64,000 nucleotides of DNA from JADKBO01 sp965230345. Lineage in GTDB: Bacteria; Bacteroidota; Bacteroidia; Chitinophagales; Saprospiraceae. The number at the start of each line of letters is the position of its first letter. Positions within the stretch are counted from its first letter, which is position 1. Below the pieces are notes generated by a model. The model was not told the origin of the DNA, made no database searches, and saw only the letters and a program-made list of their open reading frames with translations. This document shows positions 1 to 9,771 of this stretch, piece after piece. Location of the stretch: the NCBI GenBank assembly GCA_965230345.1, contig CBDDKR010000001.1:372001-436000 (forward strand), given 5' to 3'. The translations under genes and the position numbers were made by a program.

Positions 1-2
1 GA

Positions 3-74
3 AATGCTTCAGCAAGTAAAGCAATAAGAAATGGATTTAAAGGCTCATACAAATATTGGTCAATAAATTACTAA
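3..74 (+). CDS. C-terminal fragment of an unidentified protein (cut by window edge)
   Basis: A short frame enters from the left edge and ends at TAA 72-74, with a tail reading NASASKAIRNGFKGSYKYW. The pattern 'SKAIR..FKGSYKYW' resembles the end of small helix-turn-helix (NUMOD-like) modules found in some endonuclease-type proteins. That is a resemblance by eye only. With 23 residues visible, chance cannot be excluded, because the other two plus frames close nearby (frame 1 at 25-27). Confidence 0.25.
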   Translation, partial: NASASKAIRNGFKGSYKYWSINY

Positions 75-208
75 TCAATTTAGTAGATCGTATTTTCTTC
101 GATGTTAGGCGCATATTTGAGTTGTCAATGTATAGGGTATAGTTTTAACTCTGGCAATGTATTTGGTTGAGATAGAAAAATGAATTAAAAGAAAGGATTA
201 CTATAATT

Positions 209-1510
209 ATGAGCTTTGTTAAATGTTGTCTATATATTATAATGGTTTTGATTCTTGGGAAATCTCAAGGTTTTACACAGGATTCTATTCAGGTAGAATC
301 ACTAGTATCCTTTGAAACGAAAGGACAACATAATATTGCCGCATTAAATAACAATTTTGATTGTATAAACTGCATAACTGGACGAATAGAAGATAATCCA
401 ATTCATCATCTTGGTATATATACAGGTCTTGTTCATGAATTGGTCTTGAATGATAAATATTCCATTGAAACAGGACTTTATATGGAAGAAAGAAGTCATT
501 CGGGTGGCAATAACACAATTTCTAATATAGCTGTATTCCCTAAAATCTTAATTAAAGTGGAGGACTCGATAATTCGAAACGGAAGTATAAAATATTCCAT
601 TAAAGGAGGAGATTTTTGGAATGAAGATGTCGGCGATATTTTGAGAATATACAATGTTGATTATCAGGGATTGATGTCTGAGGTTGTGTCAGGCAATGTT
701 TCTTTAGGTTTTATGACAATCGGAGATTTATCAAGAAATATTGGACTTGATTTACACCAATTATATAAGTTTTGGATTGGGTATAAAGGTGCAATAATTT
801 ATAACCAAACATCTGCTTCGATTAATGAATTGCATTCTCAAAAATATGGCAATCATCCAACAAACTCAGATTTTAATTTGTCCAATTATTCAAAATTTAA
901 AGTTTCAAGTCATTCAGCTCTTGAACTTCAATTTGAAACGAGGATAAACCGAAAGCAGAATGTCGCAGGGGCTGGAGGAGTGCGCTTCAAGTTTGAGCAC
1001 GACAGATTGAGATTAACATCTTCTTTAAGATACTATTCTACAAATTTTAATTTGGGTTATAATGGATATAAACCTAGGTATTCTGGAATTAATGGCTCTT
1101 ATAAAGGACCTCAATTGTATCCATTAAAGAATTTTTATAGGGATTTATCTCAATGGGCTTTGTATACCCATAGTTATAAAGGAGACTTGATTACATTCGA
1201 ATTGACTGGGGAATGGCAAAAACCATTATTTAGAAATGTGTCTGGATTTTGTGCAATTGATTTTAACTATATTTATAATGCATCAGAAAGAGTAGGCAAA
1301 GCTTTCCCTATATATAATGTGGGATTACAAGTTGAGTTTTTATCTAATTTTATAGGCAAGGTTTCTGCCACGAATAAGCATATGGAGTTGAGACACTTTT
1401 ATCAAACCGCATCTATAAGTAAAAGACCATTTCTGTCCTTGGGAGTTGCTTTTCGACTGGATAAGATGCATCTTGGGACCAAAAAGATTTGGTACGTAAA
1501 AAAGGTTTAA
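209..1510 (+). CDS. Putative secreted / outer-membrane barrel-like protein
   Basis: 433 aa of unknown function. It starts with a hydrophobic stretch (about residues 5-24, ending near GFTQDS) that fits a Sec signal peptide. The rest has no predicted membrane helix and is rich in alternating aromatic/polar strands (for example SLRYYSTNFNLGY, FELTGEWQKPLF, LSLGVAFRLD), as in outer-membrane barrels of Bacteroidota. No named family was recognised. The ATG at 209 directly precedes the signal sequence. The DUF4230 gene follows 29 bp downstream on the same strand, so the two may be co-transcribed. An extracellular adhesin or structural role cannot be excluded. Confidence 0.6.
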   Translation: MSFVKCCLYIIMVLILGKSQGFTQDSIQVESLVSFETKGQHNIAALNNNFDCINCITGRIEDNPIHHLGIYTGLVHELVLNDKYSIETGLYMEERSHSGGNNTISNIAVFPKILIKVEDSIIRNGSIKYSIKGGDFWNEDVGDILRIYNVDYQGLMSEVVSGNVSLGFMTIGDLSRNIGLDLHQLYKFWIGYKGAIIYNQTSASINELHSQKYGNHPTNSDFNLSNYSKFKVSSHSALELQFETRINRKQNVAGAGGVRFKFEHDRLRLTSSLRYYSTNFNLGYNGYKPRYSGINGSYKGPQLYPLKNFYRDLSQWALYTHSYKGDLITFELTGEWQKPLFRNVSGFCAIDFNYIYNASERVGKAFPIYNVGLQVEFLSNFIGKVSATNKHMELRHFYQTASISKRPFLSLGVAFRLDKMHLGTKKIWYVKKV

Positions 1511-1539
1511 ATAATTAACGTAAGTGTAAGAAGTAATTT

Positions 1540-2157
1540 ATGAAAACAGTTACTAAAATAACCGTAGTATTATTCTTTATAGTACTTTCATTTGTTGGAG
1601 GCTTTCTTTATTCTAATATGCATAGTTGGACTAGTATACATGAAAAGGAAGATTCAACTGTTGTCCTGGAAAAGATTAAGAAGGTAGCTAAAATGATCAC
1701 TGTTGAGGGAGAGTTTTCTGAATTGTATTCGTACAAGGATTATTATGGTTACGATATCTCTCCATTGCGAAAAAAAGCTATCGTTAGAGTTAATGCCAAA
1801 GCTTCTGTAGGTTATGATTTCAATAAGATGCAGATCAATATTTATCCTGATAAAGGTAGGGTAGTAATTAAAAACTTTCCCAATGCGGAGCTTTTAAGTA
1901 TTGAACACGATATTGATTATTACGATATTACTGAGGGTGTCTTCAATGGTTTTGAAGTAGGTGATTACAACAAGATGTTGAAAGCATCTAAGGATAAAAT
2001 TGTAAATGCTGCTCTAACCAGTAATCTTTTCGAAAAAGCAGAAGAACAAAAAGCGGAATTGATTCAATTGCTCGGATTTATGGTAGAACAGATGGGGTAT
2101 GAATTGATTATAGAAGAACGTTTAGCAATAGATGAAAGAAAGGACTATTTAGAATAG
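1540..2157 (+). CDS. DUF4230 family membrane-anchored protein
   Basis: 205 aa with one N-terminal membrane segment (about residues 5-25) and a soluble remainder. The remainder has the layout of DUF4230 proteins: an early 'V.GE.SELYSYKDYYGYD' block, then a strand-rich core with 'INIYPDKGRVVIKNFPNAELLSIE' features, and a C-terminal helix. Family members are common in Bacteroidota and Firmicutes; their function is unknown. The protein is probably anchored in the inner membrane with its bulk in the periplasm. It lies 29 bp after the preceding barrel-like gene and is convergent with lon (29 bp between stops). Family assignment is from recalled motif layout, not a search. Confidence 0.7.
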   Translation: MKTVTKITVVLFFIVLSFVGGFLYSNMHSWTSIHEKEDSTVVLEKIKKVAKMITVEGEFSELYSYKDYYGYDISPLRKKAIVRVNAKASVGYDFNKMQINIYPDKGRVVIKNFPNAELLSIEHDIDYYDITEGVFNGFEVGDYNKMLKASKDKIVNAALTSNLFEKAEEQKAELIQLLGFMVEQMGYELIIEERLAIDERKDYLE

Positions 2158-2186
2158 ATAATTCCAAATAGTCCCTTGTGTTATCA

Positions 2187-4598
2187 TTATATAGAAAGAG
2201 TCAAATTTAAAACTTCTTTGATATTATCTACATAATGGAAATTTACATCTTTAATGTACTGTGAAGGGATTTCATCGACATGTTTCTTGTTTTGAGAACA
2301 CATGATAATGTCTCTAATCCCAGATCTTCTAGCTGCCAATACTTTTTCTTTAATTCCACCCACTGGAAGAACTTTTCCCCGCAAAGTAATCTCACCAGTC
2401 ATAGCTTGATAAGCTTTAACTTTTTTATTTTTTATGGTAGATACCAAAGAGGTTATCATAGTAATACCAGCGGATGGACCATCTTTTGGAATAGCTCCTT
2501 CAGGAACATGAATATGTATATCGTTTTTTTCGAAATAATCTTCCTCAATCTTCAAATCTTTTGCGATTGATTTGATATAACTCAATGCTGCAGTTGCAGA
2601 TTCTTTCATCACATTTCCAAGATTTCCAGTTAAGGTCAACTTCCCTTTTCCAGGAGAAGACGAACTTTCTATGAAAAGTATATCTCCGCCAACTCTTGTC
2701 CATGCTAAACCAACTGCAACACCTGGAGTCCCAACCTTAATGTAATCTTCTTTATTGAACTTTTGAGTACCCAGAATTTCGACGATATTTTCTCTAGAAA
2801 GTGATTTGGTGTAATCCTCTTCGGTTGCCTTTTTTCGTGCAATATTTCTCATTAATGCTGCCAAAGTTCTATTCAAAGATCGGACACCACTTTCTCTGGT
2901 ATAATCTGTAATAACTTGTTTTAGTACTTTAGGCGTTAGCTTAATGTCTTCCGCTTTTAGTCCGTGTTCCTTCCTTTGCTTTGGAACAAGATGCTTTTTA
3001 GCAATTTCGAGTTTTTCTTCAGTGCTGTAACCACTTAATTCAATGATTTCCATCCTGTCCAATAATGCTGGTTGTATAGAGTTTAATGAATTAGCTGTGG
3101 CTATAAATAGAACCTTAGATAAATCATATTCCGTTTCTAAATAGTTGTCATGAAAGGAGTGGTTTTGTTCAGGATCAAGAATCTCTAATAGGGCAGACGA
3201 GGGATCTCCTCTATGATTTTTACCCAACTTATCGATTTCATCCAAGATGAAAACGGGATTAGATGTGCCGACCTTTTTTAAGGATTGTACGACCCGACCT
3301 GGCATAGCTCCAATGTAAGTTTTTCTATGACCTCGAAGTTCACTCTCATCGTGAAGACCGCCTAAGGACATCCGAATGAATTTTCTATTAATGGCAGAAG
3401 CAATGGATTTGCCTAGACTTGTCTTACCTACACCTGGAGGACCAACTAAACACAAAATAGGTGCTTTTAAGTCGCCCTTCAGTTTTAAGACAGCAAGATG
3501 TTCTAGAATTCTTTCTTTAACATCTTCAAGACCGTGATGATCTTTATCTAAAGTCTTTTTGACACTTTTTAAATCAAAATTGTCTTCTGAGTACTCTTCC
3601 CAAGGTAGGTCGGTTAGTAACTCTAAATAATTAAGTATTACAGAGTATTCTGCAACTTGAGGATTTACTCTCCGTACTTTAGCAAGCTCTTTTTCAAATT
3701 GCTTTTTAGCAGAATCAGGCCATTTTTTCTTAGCGGCTTTTTCTTCGAGCCTTTTGATTTCTTCTTCTTGAGGATTGCCGCCGAGTTCTTCTTGAATGGT
3801 TCGCATTTGTTGATTCAAGAAGTAATCTCTTTGCTGTTTTTCAATGTCACCTTTGACTTTAGACTCAATTTTGTTTTTGAGTTTTAGGAGATTGAGTTCT
3901 TCCTTAAGTTGTTTTAATATCTTTTCTGCTTTTACATCCAAATTGTTAATTTCAAGAATATCCTGCTTAACATTCGCAGGAGAATTCAAATTAGAAGTAA
4001 TAAAACTAAGTAAGAAAGCGTCTTTCTTTATGTTTTGAATCATCATTACAGCTTCGCTAGGAATATTTGGGGATAATTCAATGATTCTTTTAGACGTATC
4101 TCTGATTGTAGACATTAATGCTGGGAAAACTTCATTGTCCAATACTTGGTTTTCATCTAGAATGTCAATACTAACCTCGAATAAAGGATCAGTTGTAATG
4201 AATTGAGATATTTTAACCTTCTTTCTGCCTTGTAATATAGCTGTAGTACTTCCATCAGGCATAGTCAAGAGCTTGATGATTTTGGCTACAACACCTACTT
4301 CGTATAGGTCAATTGGAGAAGGATCTTCAAGCGATTGATCTCGTTGGGATACAACAACAACAAATTTGTCATCTTTATCCGCCTTTTGAATGGCCTTAAT
4401 GGATTTTTGTCTACCTATGGTAATAGGTAAGACGACACCAGGCAACATCACCGTATTTTTTAAAGCGACCAGTGGAATAATCTCCCCATAGGTTTCATTC
4501 GAATCTACCATGTCATCATCCAAAGACATCAATGGCGTAAAATCTTCATCTCCCATTCCTCCTTGATTCATCATATATTTTAAAAACATGTTTTTCAA
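2187..4598 (-). CDS. lon: ATP-dependent protease Lon
   Basis: 803 aa, the full length of bacterial LonA. Domains in order: the LON substrate-binding domain (about residues 40-240), a charged coiled-coil linker, an AAA+ module with Walker A GPPGVGKT near residue 390 and Walker B FILDEIDK, and a C-terminal S16 protease domain. The catalytic dyad is Ser709 (in KDGPSAG) and Lys752 (in GGIKEK), 43 residues apart as in E. coli Lon. It is a cytoplasmic hexameric protease degrading misfolded and regulatory proteins. The start at 4598 leaves an acidic N-terminal extension of about 35 residues, also seen in other Bacteroidota Lons. Divergent from the PorP/SprF-like gene. Confidence 0.97.
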   Translation of the reverse strand: MKNMFLKYMMNQGGMGDEDFTPLMSLDDDMVDSNETYGEIIPLVALKNTVMLPGVVLPITIGRQKSIKAIQKADKDDKFVVVVSQRDQSLEDPSPIDLYEVGVVAKIIKLLTMPDGSTTAILQGRKKVKISQFITTDPLFEVSIDILDENQVLDNEVFPALMSTIRDTSKRIIELSPNIPSEAVMMIQNIKKDAFLLSFITSNLNSPANVKQDILEINNLDVKAEKILKQLKEELNLLKLKNKIESKVKGDIEKQQRDYFLNQQMRTIQEELGGNPQEEEIKRLEEKAAKKKWPDSAKKQFEKELAKVRRVNPQVAEYSVILNYLELLTDLPWEEYSEDNFDLKSVKKTLDKDHHGLEDVKERILEHLAVLKLKGDLKAPILCLVGPPGVGKTSLGKSIASAINRKFIRMSLGGLHDESELRGHRKTYIGAMPGRVVQSLKKVGTSNPVFILDEIDKLGKNHRGDPSSALLEILDPEQNHSFHDNYLETEYDLSKVLFIATANSLNSIQPALLDRMEIIELSGYSTEEKLEIAKKHLVPKQRKEHGLKAEDIKLTPKVLKQVITDYTRESGVRSLNRTLAALMRNIARKKATEEDYTKSLSRENIVEILGTQKFNKEDYIKVGTPGVAVGLAWTRVGGDILFIESSSSPGKGKLTLTGNLGNVMKESATAALSYIKSIAKDLKIEEDYFEKNDIHIHVPEGAIPKDGPSAGITMITSLVSTIKNKKVKAYQAMTGEITLRGKVLPVGGIKEKVLAARRSGIRDIIMCSQNKKHVDEIPSQYIKDVNFHYVDNIKEVLNLTLSI

Positions 4599-4907
4599 AT
4601 TTGAATTTCATCAGTGTTCGGTGTAGATGATAATCAAGTTTTATACCACCCGATGAAATTGATTTTTACTTGCCAAAAAGTCAGTATTGAATGAAAATAA
4701 GAGACAAGAAGAATGATAGCATATGACATAACTTCATGAGGCTAGAAATATGTTTGTTTGAAAATGTTGATGTATTTTAATCATATCATAATTGTTAGGT
4801 GGATTCAAATTTAGACAACACTATGCTATAAATGTCAAACAAAATACAATGAGAAGGATGATTATTTCAATCAAAAGTGTACTTTTAAGGAAGCAATCCA
4901 ATAGTAC
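4599..4907. promoter_or_regulatory. Divergent intergenic region between lon and the T9SS porP-like gene
   Basis: 309 bp with no gene. It must hold the promoters of lon (minus) and the PorP/SprF-like gene (plus). A match to the Bacteroidota -7 consensus TAnnTTTG lies at 4749-4756 (TATGTTTG) on the plus strand, but I saw no well-spaced TTG -33 element and it lies about 150 bp from the start codon. No clear repeat or RNA structure was seen. Confidence 0.35.
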
Positions 4908-5876
4908 ATGATTCGTAAGTTAGGTTTGTTTGCTGTCTTATATTCACTGTTAATCTCTTTTGAGTTGAATGCTCAAATGTGGAGCCAGTTTGGACTTTCG
5001 TCTATGAACCCATACCGAGATGTTGCAGCTTATGGAGGGTTAGAGAGAGTTTCTACTTTAAGTATTCAATTACGATCACAATGGAACAATGTAAAGGAGA
5101 GTCCTTCTGCACAATATATAAGTTTCGACACCCCCATTTATATATGGAAAGGGAGCGTAGGTTTTGATGTGACAAATCAAGATCAAGGAGTAGTTAATTT
5201 GAAACGAACGAGATTATCTTATAATTACGTGCAAGGAAGTTCTTTAGGTTTGTTTTCAATAGGTGCTAGAGTAGGGTGGATACATGCAAGGGTAAATGGA
5301 GATAGAATCATAACTCCTGAAGGTGAATATGAATCTACGATTAACCATAATGACCCGTTATTGTTCAATGGTATCGGTTCTGGCAGTACATTAAGTTGGG
5401 AACTATCTGGAGTGTATCAAAATACTGCAACAACTATTGGTCTAGCGATGTCTAACTTACCATTTCGAAATTTAAGCGTTAGAAATAGTAAATATAAATT
5501 GCCATTGTTGATAAATACCTTTTTTAGATATTATTTTGACATTAATGAAATTATTGCAGCCCAAGTATCATCGACGATTAGATCAAATCTTCTGGAGACG
5601 CAAACAGAGTTAAGTAGTATTTTAAGAATAAGTGGCAACATTTTTGGAGGATTCTATTTGAGGGGATATAGTTCTTCTTCGTTTGATGCTTTGGGGTTTG
5701 TTGTTGGGCATTCGATTAATGATAACTTACGGCTATACTATAGTTATGAAACTGGAATTAGTGCATTAAATTCAGTTCATACAGGAAGCCATGAAATACT
5801 GCTTAAATATGGATTTAATAAGTTGTGGGGGACTGGGCGACCTCCAAGAATAACATATAATCCGAGGTTTTTGTAG
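4908..5876 (+). CDS. PorP/SprF family type IX secretion outer-membrane protein
   Basis: 322 aa with a signal peptide (cleavage near ELNAQ) followed by the PorP/SprF fold. It has the characteristic opening 'QFGLSSMNPYRDVAAYGG' (seen here as W-S-Q-F-G-L-S-S-M-N-P), a conserved 'G.G..' barrel core, and a C-terminal strand region ending in 'LKYGF'. PorP/SprF proteins are outer-membrane barrels of T9SS and gliding systems. In Bacteroidota one copy often sits directly upstream of gldKLMN, as here (210 bp before gldK). That position supports the copy that works with the secretion core rather than one paired with an adhesin. The exact paralogue (porP or sprF) cannot be told from sequence alone. Confidence 0.88.
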   Translation: MIRKLGLFAVLYSLLISFELNAQMWSQFGLSSMNPYRDVAAYGGLERVSTLSIQLRSQWNNVKESPSAQYISFDTPIYIWKGSVGFDVTNQDQGVVNLKRTRLSYNYVQGSSLGLFSIGARVGWIHARVNGDRIITPEGEYESTINHNDPLLFNGIGSGSTLSWELSGVYQNTATTIGLAMSNLPFRNLSVRNSKYKLPLLINTFFRYYFDINEIIAAQVSSTIRSNLLETQTELSSILRISGNIFGGFYLRGYSSSSFDALGFVVGHSINDNLRLYYSYETGISALNSVHTGSHEILLKYGFNKLWGTGRPPRITYNPRFL

Positions 5877-6085
5877 ATCGATAACATAAAAAGTATATCT
5901 GGTGATATTTTTTCAAAGAAATAAATACTTTGCAAACCAAGGCAATATAAGGTATTATACTCCGTTTTATGATGAGATGAAGATTAAAGATCTGTGTGAT
6001 TACTTATATTTTCAAAACAATATTTTTGAAAATTGAAATCAAAAATTATCTTTACGTTTTCTTAACAGAAAGGGGCATTACATAA

Positions 6086-7351
6086 TTGATAAAAATTGTT
6101 AGTAGAAAGATGAGAGAATCGATTTTATTGTTGCTTGTGTTCTTTGCAGTAACAACACTTTTCCAAAGCTGTGGATCTGCGGAATCAGGTCAGCTAGTTG
6201 GAGTTCAAGACAGACCTACATTTCAAACCATAAATCCTTATGGAATGGTTTATGTACCTTCAGGTCAGGTCCACATTGGTCAAAGTGATCAGGACATTTT
6301 TAACACTTACATCCAAAGAACCAAATCTGTTTCACTTCAAGGATTTTTCATGGATGATACTGAGATTACAAATAATGAGTATCGTCAATTTGTGTATTGG
6401 GTAAGAGATTCAATTGCACATACAATCATGGGAGATGTCATTGCTGATGATGAAACAGGAGAGGAAAGAATCGATTGGGAGTATGAATTAGATTATTCAG
6501 ATCCGACTCTTGACGAAATGTTCTACGAAGGAGATATGGCCTTCGAAGGAAAAAGAGAAATGGATACCAGGAAACTAGTTTATCATTATGAATGGTTTGA
6601 TTGGGTAAGGGCAGCTCACACTGAAGACGCTACTCGTAAGAGCCTAATCATTAAAGAAGATATTCCTATTTATCCTGATACGATGTGTTGGATTAGAGAC
6701 TTTGCTTATTCTTATAATGAGCCTTACACAAGGAATTATTTTTCTCATCCAGCATTTGACGATTATCCAGTTGTAGGTGTTAATTGGCACCAAGCAACAG
6801 CTTTCTGTGATTGGAGAACTCGCCTTTGGGATACGTATAAAGATCCAGAAGAATTTAACTCTGAAAAATACAGACTTCCAAGTGAAGCTGAGTGGGAATA
6901 TGCTGCAAGAGGCGGTAGAGATTTGGCTCCATATCCATGGGGTGGATACTATGCACGTAATGCAAAAGGTTGTCTATTGGCCAACTTTAAGCCTGGTAGA
7001 GGAAACTATCCTGAAGATGGGGGATTATATACTGTAAAGGCTGATGCATACTTCCCTAATGACTATGGTTTATACTGTATGTCTGGAAATGTAGCAGAGT
7101 GGACAAGTTCTGCATATGCTGAAAATGCCTACACATATGAGCATGATTTAAACCCAGATTATAGATATGATGCAAAAGATACTGATCCTGATTCTTATAA
7201 GAGAAAAGTAATCAGAGGAGGTTCTTGGAAGGATATATCTTACTACTTACAAACGGGTACTAGACACTGGGAATTCCAAGACACATCTAAGTCATACATA
7301 GGATTTAGAACCGTACTTACATTCTTAGGTAGATCAATCGATGACTTTTAA
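6086..7351 (+). CDS. gldK: Gliding/T9SS lipoprotein GldK (PorK)
   Basis: 421 aa from a TTG start at 6086. The ATG at 6110 is more likely the true start, because it gives a compact lipoprotein signal peptide ending in lipobox LFQSC. The rest is a formylglycine-generating-enzyme-like (sulfatase-modifying factor) domain with the hallmarks 'EITNNEYRQFVYWV', 'PVVGVNWHQATAFCDWR', 'YRLPSEAEWEYAARGG' and 'VIRGGSWKDISYYLQ..TR'. GldK forms the periplasmic ring with GldN at the outer membrane. It is followed by gldL, gldM and gldN in the invariant order. The family's catalytic function is not expected; the role is structural. Confidence 0.95.
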   Translation: MIKIVSRKMRESILLLLVFFAVTTLFQSCGSAESGQLVGVQDRPTFQTINPYGMVYVPSGQVHIGQSDQDIFNTYIQRTKSVSLQGFFMDDTEITNNEYRQFVYWVRDSIAHTIMGDVIADDETGEERIDWEYELDYSDPTLDEMFYEGDMAFEGKREMDTRKLVYHYEWFDWVRAAHTEDATRKSLIIKEDIPIYPDTMCWIRDFAYSYNEPYTRNYFSHPAFDDYPVVGVNWHQATAFCDWRTRLWDTYKDPEEFNSEKYRLPSEAEWEYAARGGRDLAPYPWGGYYARNAKGCLLANFKPGRGNYPEDGGLYTVKADAYFPNDYGLYCMSGNVAEWTSSAYAENAYTYEHDLNPDYRYDAKDTDPDSYKRKVIRGGSWKDISYYLQTGTRHWEFQDTSKSYIGFRTVLTFLGRSIDDF

Positions 7352-7376
7352 TTGATTGACCTCACACAGGGCGATA

Positions 7377-7456
7377 GGATTTCATAAATCCCTACTTCAA
7401 TTTTAGAAAATTTTATTAAATATTAAATACAGCACTTGAAAGGGCTTGAACCTTTC
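7377..7456 (+). promoter_or_regulatory. Two hairpins in the gldK-gldL spacer
   Basis: The 155-bp gldK-gldL gap holds two inverted repeats: GGATTT/AAATCC at 7377-7391 (3-nt loop) and GAAAGG/CCTTTC at 7438-7456 (7-nt loop). Neither is followed by a T-run long enough for a confident intrinsic terminator. They could stabilise or attenuate the message between the lipoprotein and the motor genes. The function is inferred. Confidence 0.35.
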
Positions 7457-7506
7457 TGTGTGGAATTTTGATCACTCTTTTTTAAACCTTTAAATTTTAA
7501 CTACAA

Positions 7507-8088
7507 ATGAGCTTTTTTAAGTCAAAATCTTTCAAATACCTTAAAAATTTAGTAATTGGTGTTGGTGCGGCAGTTGTAATGATTGGAGCACTTGGTAAAA
7601 TTAACAGTGAGCCTTGGGGTGGACCAGCGATTACTGCGGGGCTATTAACAGAGGCATTCTTATTCTTAATGTTAGGTTTATTAGGACCTGAGAAAGATTA
7701 CTATTGGGAAAAATTATACCCAGGATTAGATGCATATGATTCATCAATTGCGCCTATTACAGCTGGAGAAACTTCTGGTGCAAGTAGAGCATTAAACGCT
7801 GATTCTGTTGAGAACAACTTAAACGGAATGTTGAGCGAATTACAAAATATGTCTAAGAGTCTTGGATCTCTTAAAGCACTTCAAGAAGTGGATTTCTCTG
7901 AAACTTCAAAGCAATTAAAAACTATGCACGATTTCTATAGCAAAATGGGATCGGCAATGGAAGCTCTTAGTGAGTCTGTAGAAGATACTAAGGCATACAA
8001 AGAACAAATGACTTCATTGAATAAGAACCTGAGTTCACTTAATTCAGTATACGGTAATGTATTATCTGCTTTTTCTGTAAAGCAATAA
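7507..8088 (+). CDS. gldL: T9SS motor subunit GldL (PorL)
   Basis: 193 aa. Two membrane helices lie near residues 14-33 and 40-60, followed by a cytoplasmic coiled-coil tail. The sequence between them includes 'INSEPWGGPAITAGLLTEAFLFLMLGLLGPEKDYYWEKLYP', diagnostic for GldL (charged residues within and after the second helix, then the Y-W-E-K-L-Y-P segment). GldL and GldM form the inner-membrane proton-driven motor of T9SS. At 193 aa it is shorter than many GldL proteins because the C-terminal tail is short. The gene lies between gldK and gldM in the conserved order. Confidence 0.95.
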   Translation: MSFFKSKSFKYLKNLVIGVGAAVVMIGALGKINSEPWGGPAITAGLLTEAFLFLMLGLLGPEKDYYWEKLYPGLDAYDSSIAPITAGETSGASRALNADSVENNLNGMLSELQNMSKSLGSLKALQEVDFSETSKQLKTMHDFYSKMGSAMEALSESVEDTKAYKEQMTSLNKNLSSLNSVYGNVLSAFSVKQ

Positions 8089-8155
8089 GATTAGTTTAAA
8101 ACCTATATACTAGAATTAATAGGATATTTTTTAACATATAAAAAAATAAAGAAAT

Positions 8156-9745
8156 ATGTCAATTCCTAAGGAACCCAGGCAGCTGATGATCAACGTAATG
8201 TACTTGGTACTTACAGCACTCCTGGCACTTAATGTATCTGCCGAAATTTTCAATGCTTTTGAAATGGTCGACGGTGGATTAAAAACGGCTAACTCATCTT
8301 TAGATGAAAGCAATAACGCACTTCCTACTGCAATTTTGGATGCTGCAAAAAAGAAGTCTGATTTACAAGTTTATGCAGATAGAGTAGATCCTGCAAGACA
8401 AATATCTAAAGAAGCTACCTCTTATATTCAAAGTTTAGTGGAAAACTTAATTGATGAAGGTGGTAACAGAAATGGACAATTGGATGATGGTGATTACATC
8501 GTTCTTGAGTCTGGGAAAAAAGAATTAAAAGGAAAGAGGAATTACGATCCTACAACTAGATTGATGGTTGATTCAGGAGAAGGAATGAATCTTAAAGCTA
8601 AAATGGATGAGTACAAGCAGAAATTTTTGGAATTAGTTGATGAAGGAGATAGAGCAGCTTTCTCTTTGCCAATTGATATTGATGATGTTGCGTGGACAAA
8701 AAGCCCTAATAAGAAAAAGAACTGGGCTGACTTTACATTTGGTCACATGCCGATTGGCGCGACAATGCCTATTTTCTCTAAGTTTATTAACGATGTTAAA
8801 TCTTCTGAAGCACAAGTATTAAACTATCTTGCTGGTAAAGTAGGTGTAGGTGGTGAAACAATCGTATTGGATAAATATAGAGTTGTTGCTTCACCTAAGC
8901 AGTCTTATATCATTAAGGGAGAAAAGTATGAAGCGGACGTATTCTTATCTGCTGCTGCTGGTGGAAGTTCTCAAACTGGAATTTCAATTGCGGTAAACGG
9001 ATCACCTTTAAGAGTTGATTCTGAAGGTAACGCAAAGTATGTTTCTTCGCCTTCTACAACTGGTAAAAAGACTTATACTGCTGCAATTACTGTAACAGAT
9101 CCAGTAACAGGTGACAAAAAGACTTATAAAGAAACTTTCAATTATGAGGTTGGAGAGCGTTCTATCGCAGTATCAGCAACTAAGATGAATGTATTCTATA
9201 TTGGTGTTCCTAACCCTGTAGAAGTTTCTGCTGCTGGTGTAAACTCAAATGATATTAAAGTGAGTATGACTGGTGCAGGAGGAGCAAGTATTAAGAAAAA
9301 CTCTGATGGAACTTATACGGTTACTGCTACTAGACCAACTAAGAAAGGAGAATTTGCAAAGGTTAGTGTTGCAGCTCCTGGGTTAACGGCAAGTAAAGAT
9401 TTCCGTGTGAAGAGAATTCCTGATCCAGTTGCAAAATTGGGTAGAGAAAGAGGTGGTCGTATCGGAAATGGTACATTCAAAGCTTATCCTGGTGTATCTC
9501 CAGTATTGGAAAACTTTGATTTCGATGCTAAATGTAACATTACAGAATATGTATTAATTAGAACAGCCAGAAGAAAGGATGCTGAAATTGCGAAGAATTC
9601 TGGTGGAAAATATAACCCTGCTGCTAAAGCATTAGTTAATAAAGCAGGTCCTGGAGATACTTATATTTTTAATGATATTAAGTGTAAGTGTCCTGGTGAT
9701 AAGGCTTCTAGGAATATTGGCCAGATGGTATTTACCGTTAAATAA
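8156..9745 (+). CDS. gldM: T9SS motor subunit GldM (PorM)
   Basis: 529 aa. The opening 'PKEPRQLMINVMYLVLTALLALNVS' is the family signature and forms the single inner-membrane helix (about residues 8-28). A long periplasmic region of four domains follows (GldM N-terminal helical domain, then beta-rich D2-D4, with 'VSATKMNVFYIGVPNPVEVSAAGV' marking the third). GldM spans the periplasm as a dimer, linking the GldL motor to the GldK/GldN ring. Start, length and position after gldL (67 bp) are all typical. Confidence 0.96.
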   Translation: MSIPKEPRQLMINVMYLVLTALLALNVSAEIFNAFEMVDGGLKTANSSLDESNNALPTAILDAAKKKSDLQVYADRVDPARQISKEATSYIQSLVENLIDEGGNRNGQLDDGDYIVLESGKKELKGKRNYDPTTRLMVDSGEGMNLKAKMDEYKQKFLELVDEGDRAAFSLPIDIDDVAWTKSPNKKKNWADFTFGHMPIGATMPIFSKFINDVKSSEAQVLNYLAGKVGVGGETIVLDKYRVVASPKQSYIIKGEKYEADVFLSAAAGGSSQTGISIAVNGSPLRVDSEGNAKYVSSPSTTGKKTYTAAITVTDPVTGDKKTYKETFNYEVGERSIAVSATKMNVFYIGVPNPVEVSAAGVNSNDIKVSMTGAGGASIKKNSDGTYTVTATRPTKKGEFAKVSVAAPGLTASKDFRVKRIPDPVAKLGRERGGRIGNGTFKAYPGVSPVLENFDFDAKCNITEYVLIRTARRKDAEIAKNSGGKYNPAAKALVNKAGPGDTYIFNDIKCKCPGDKASRNIGQMVFTVK

Positions 9746-9771
9746 TTGAATTAAAGTATAAATTTTATAAA

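Noticed and set aside
2280..4038. Open frames on the plus strand across lon
   Set aside because: They are antisense to the lon coding frame, carry no protein-like composition or start context, and follow the codon periodicity of lon.
6086..6110. TTG start of gldK as the definite start
   Set aside because: The ATG at 6110 gives the better lipoprotein signal peptide; the TTG adds eight residues with no support. The annotation keeps the longer span only as an outer limit.
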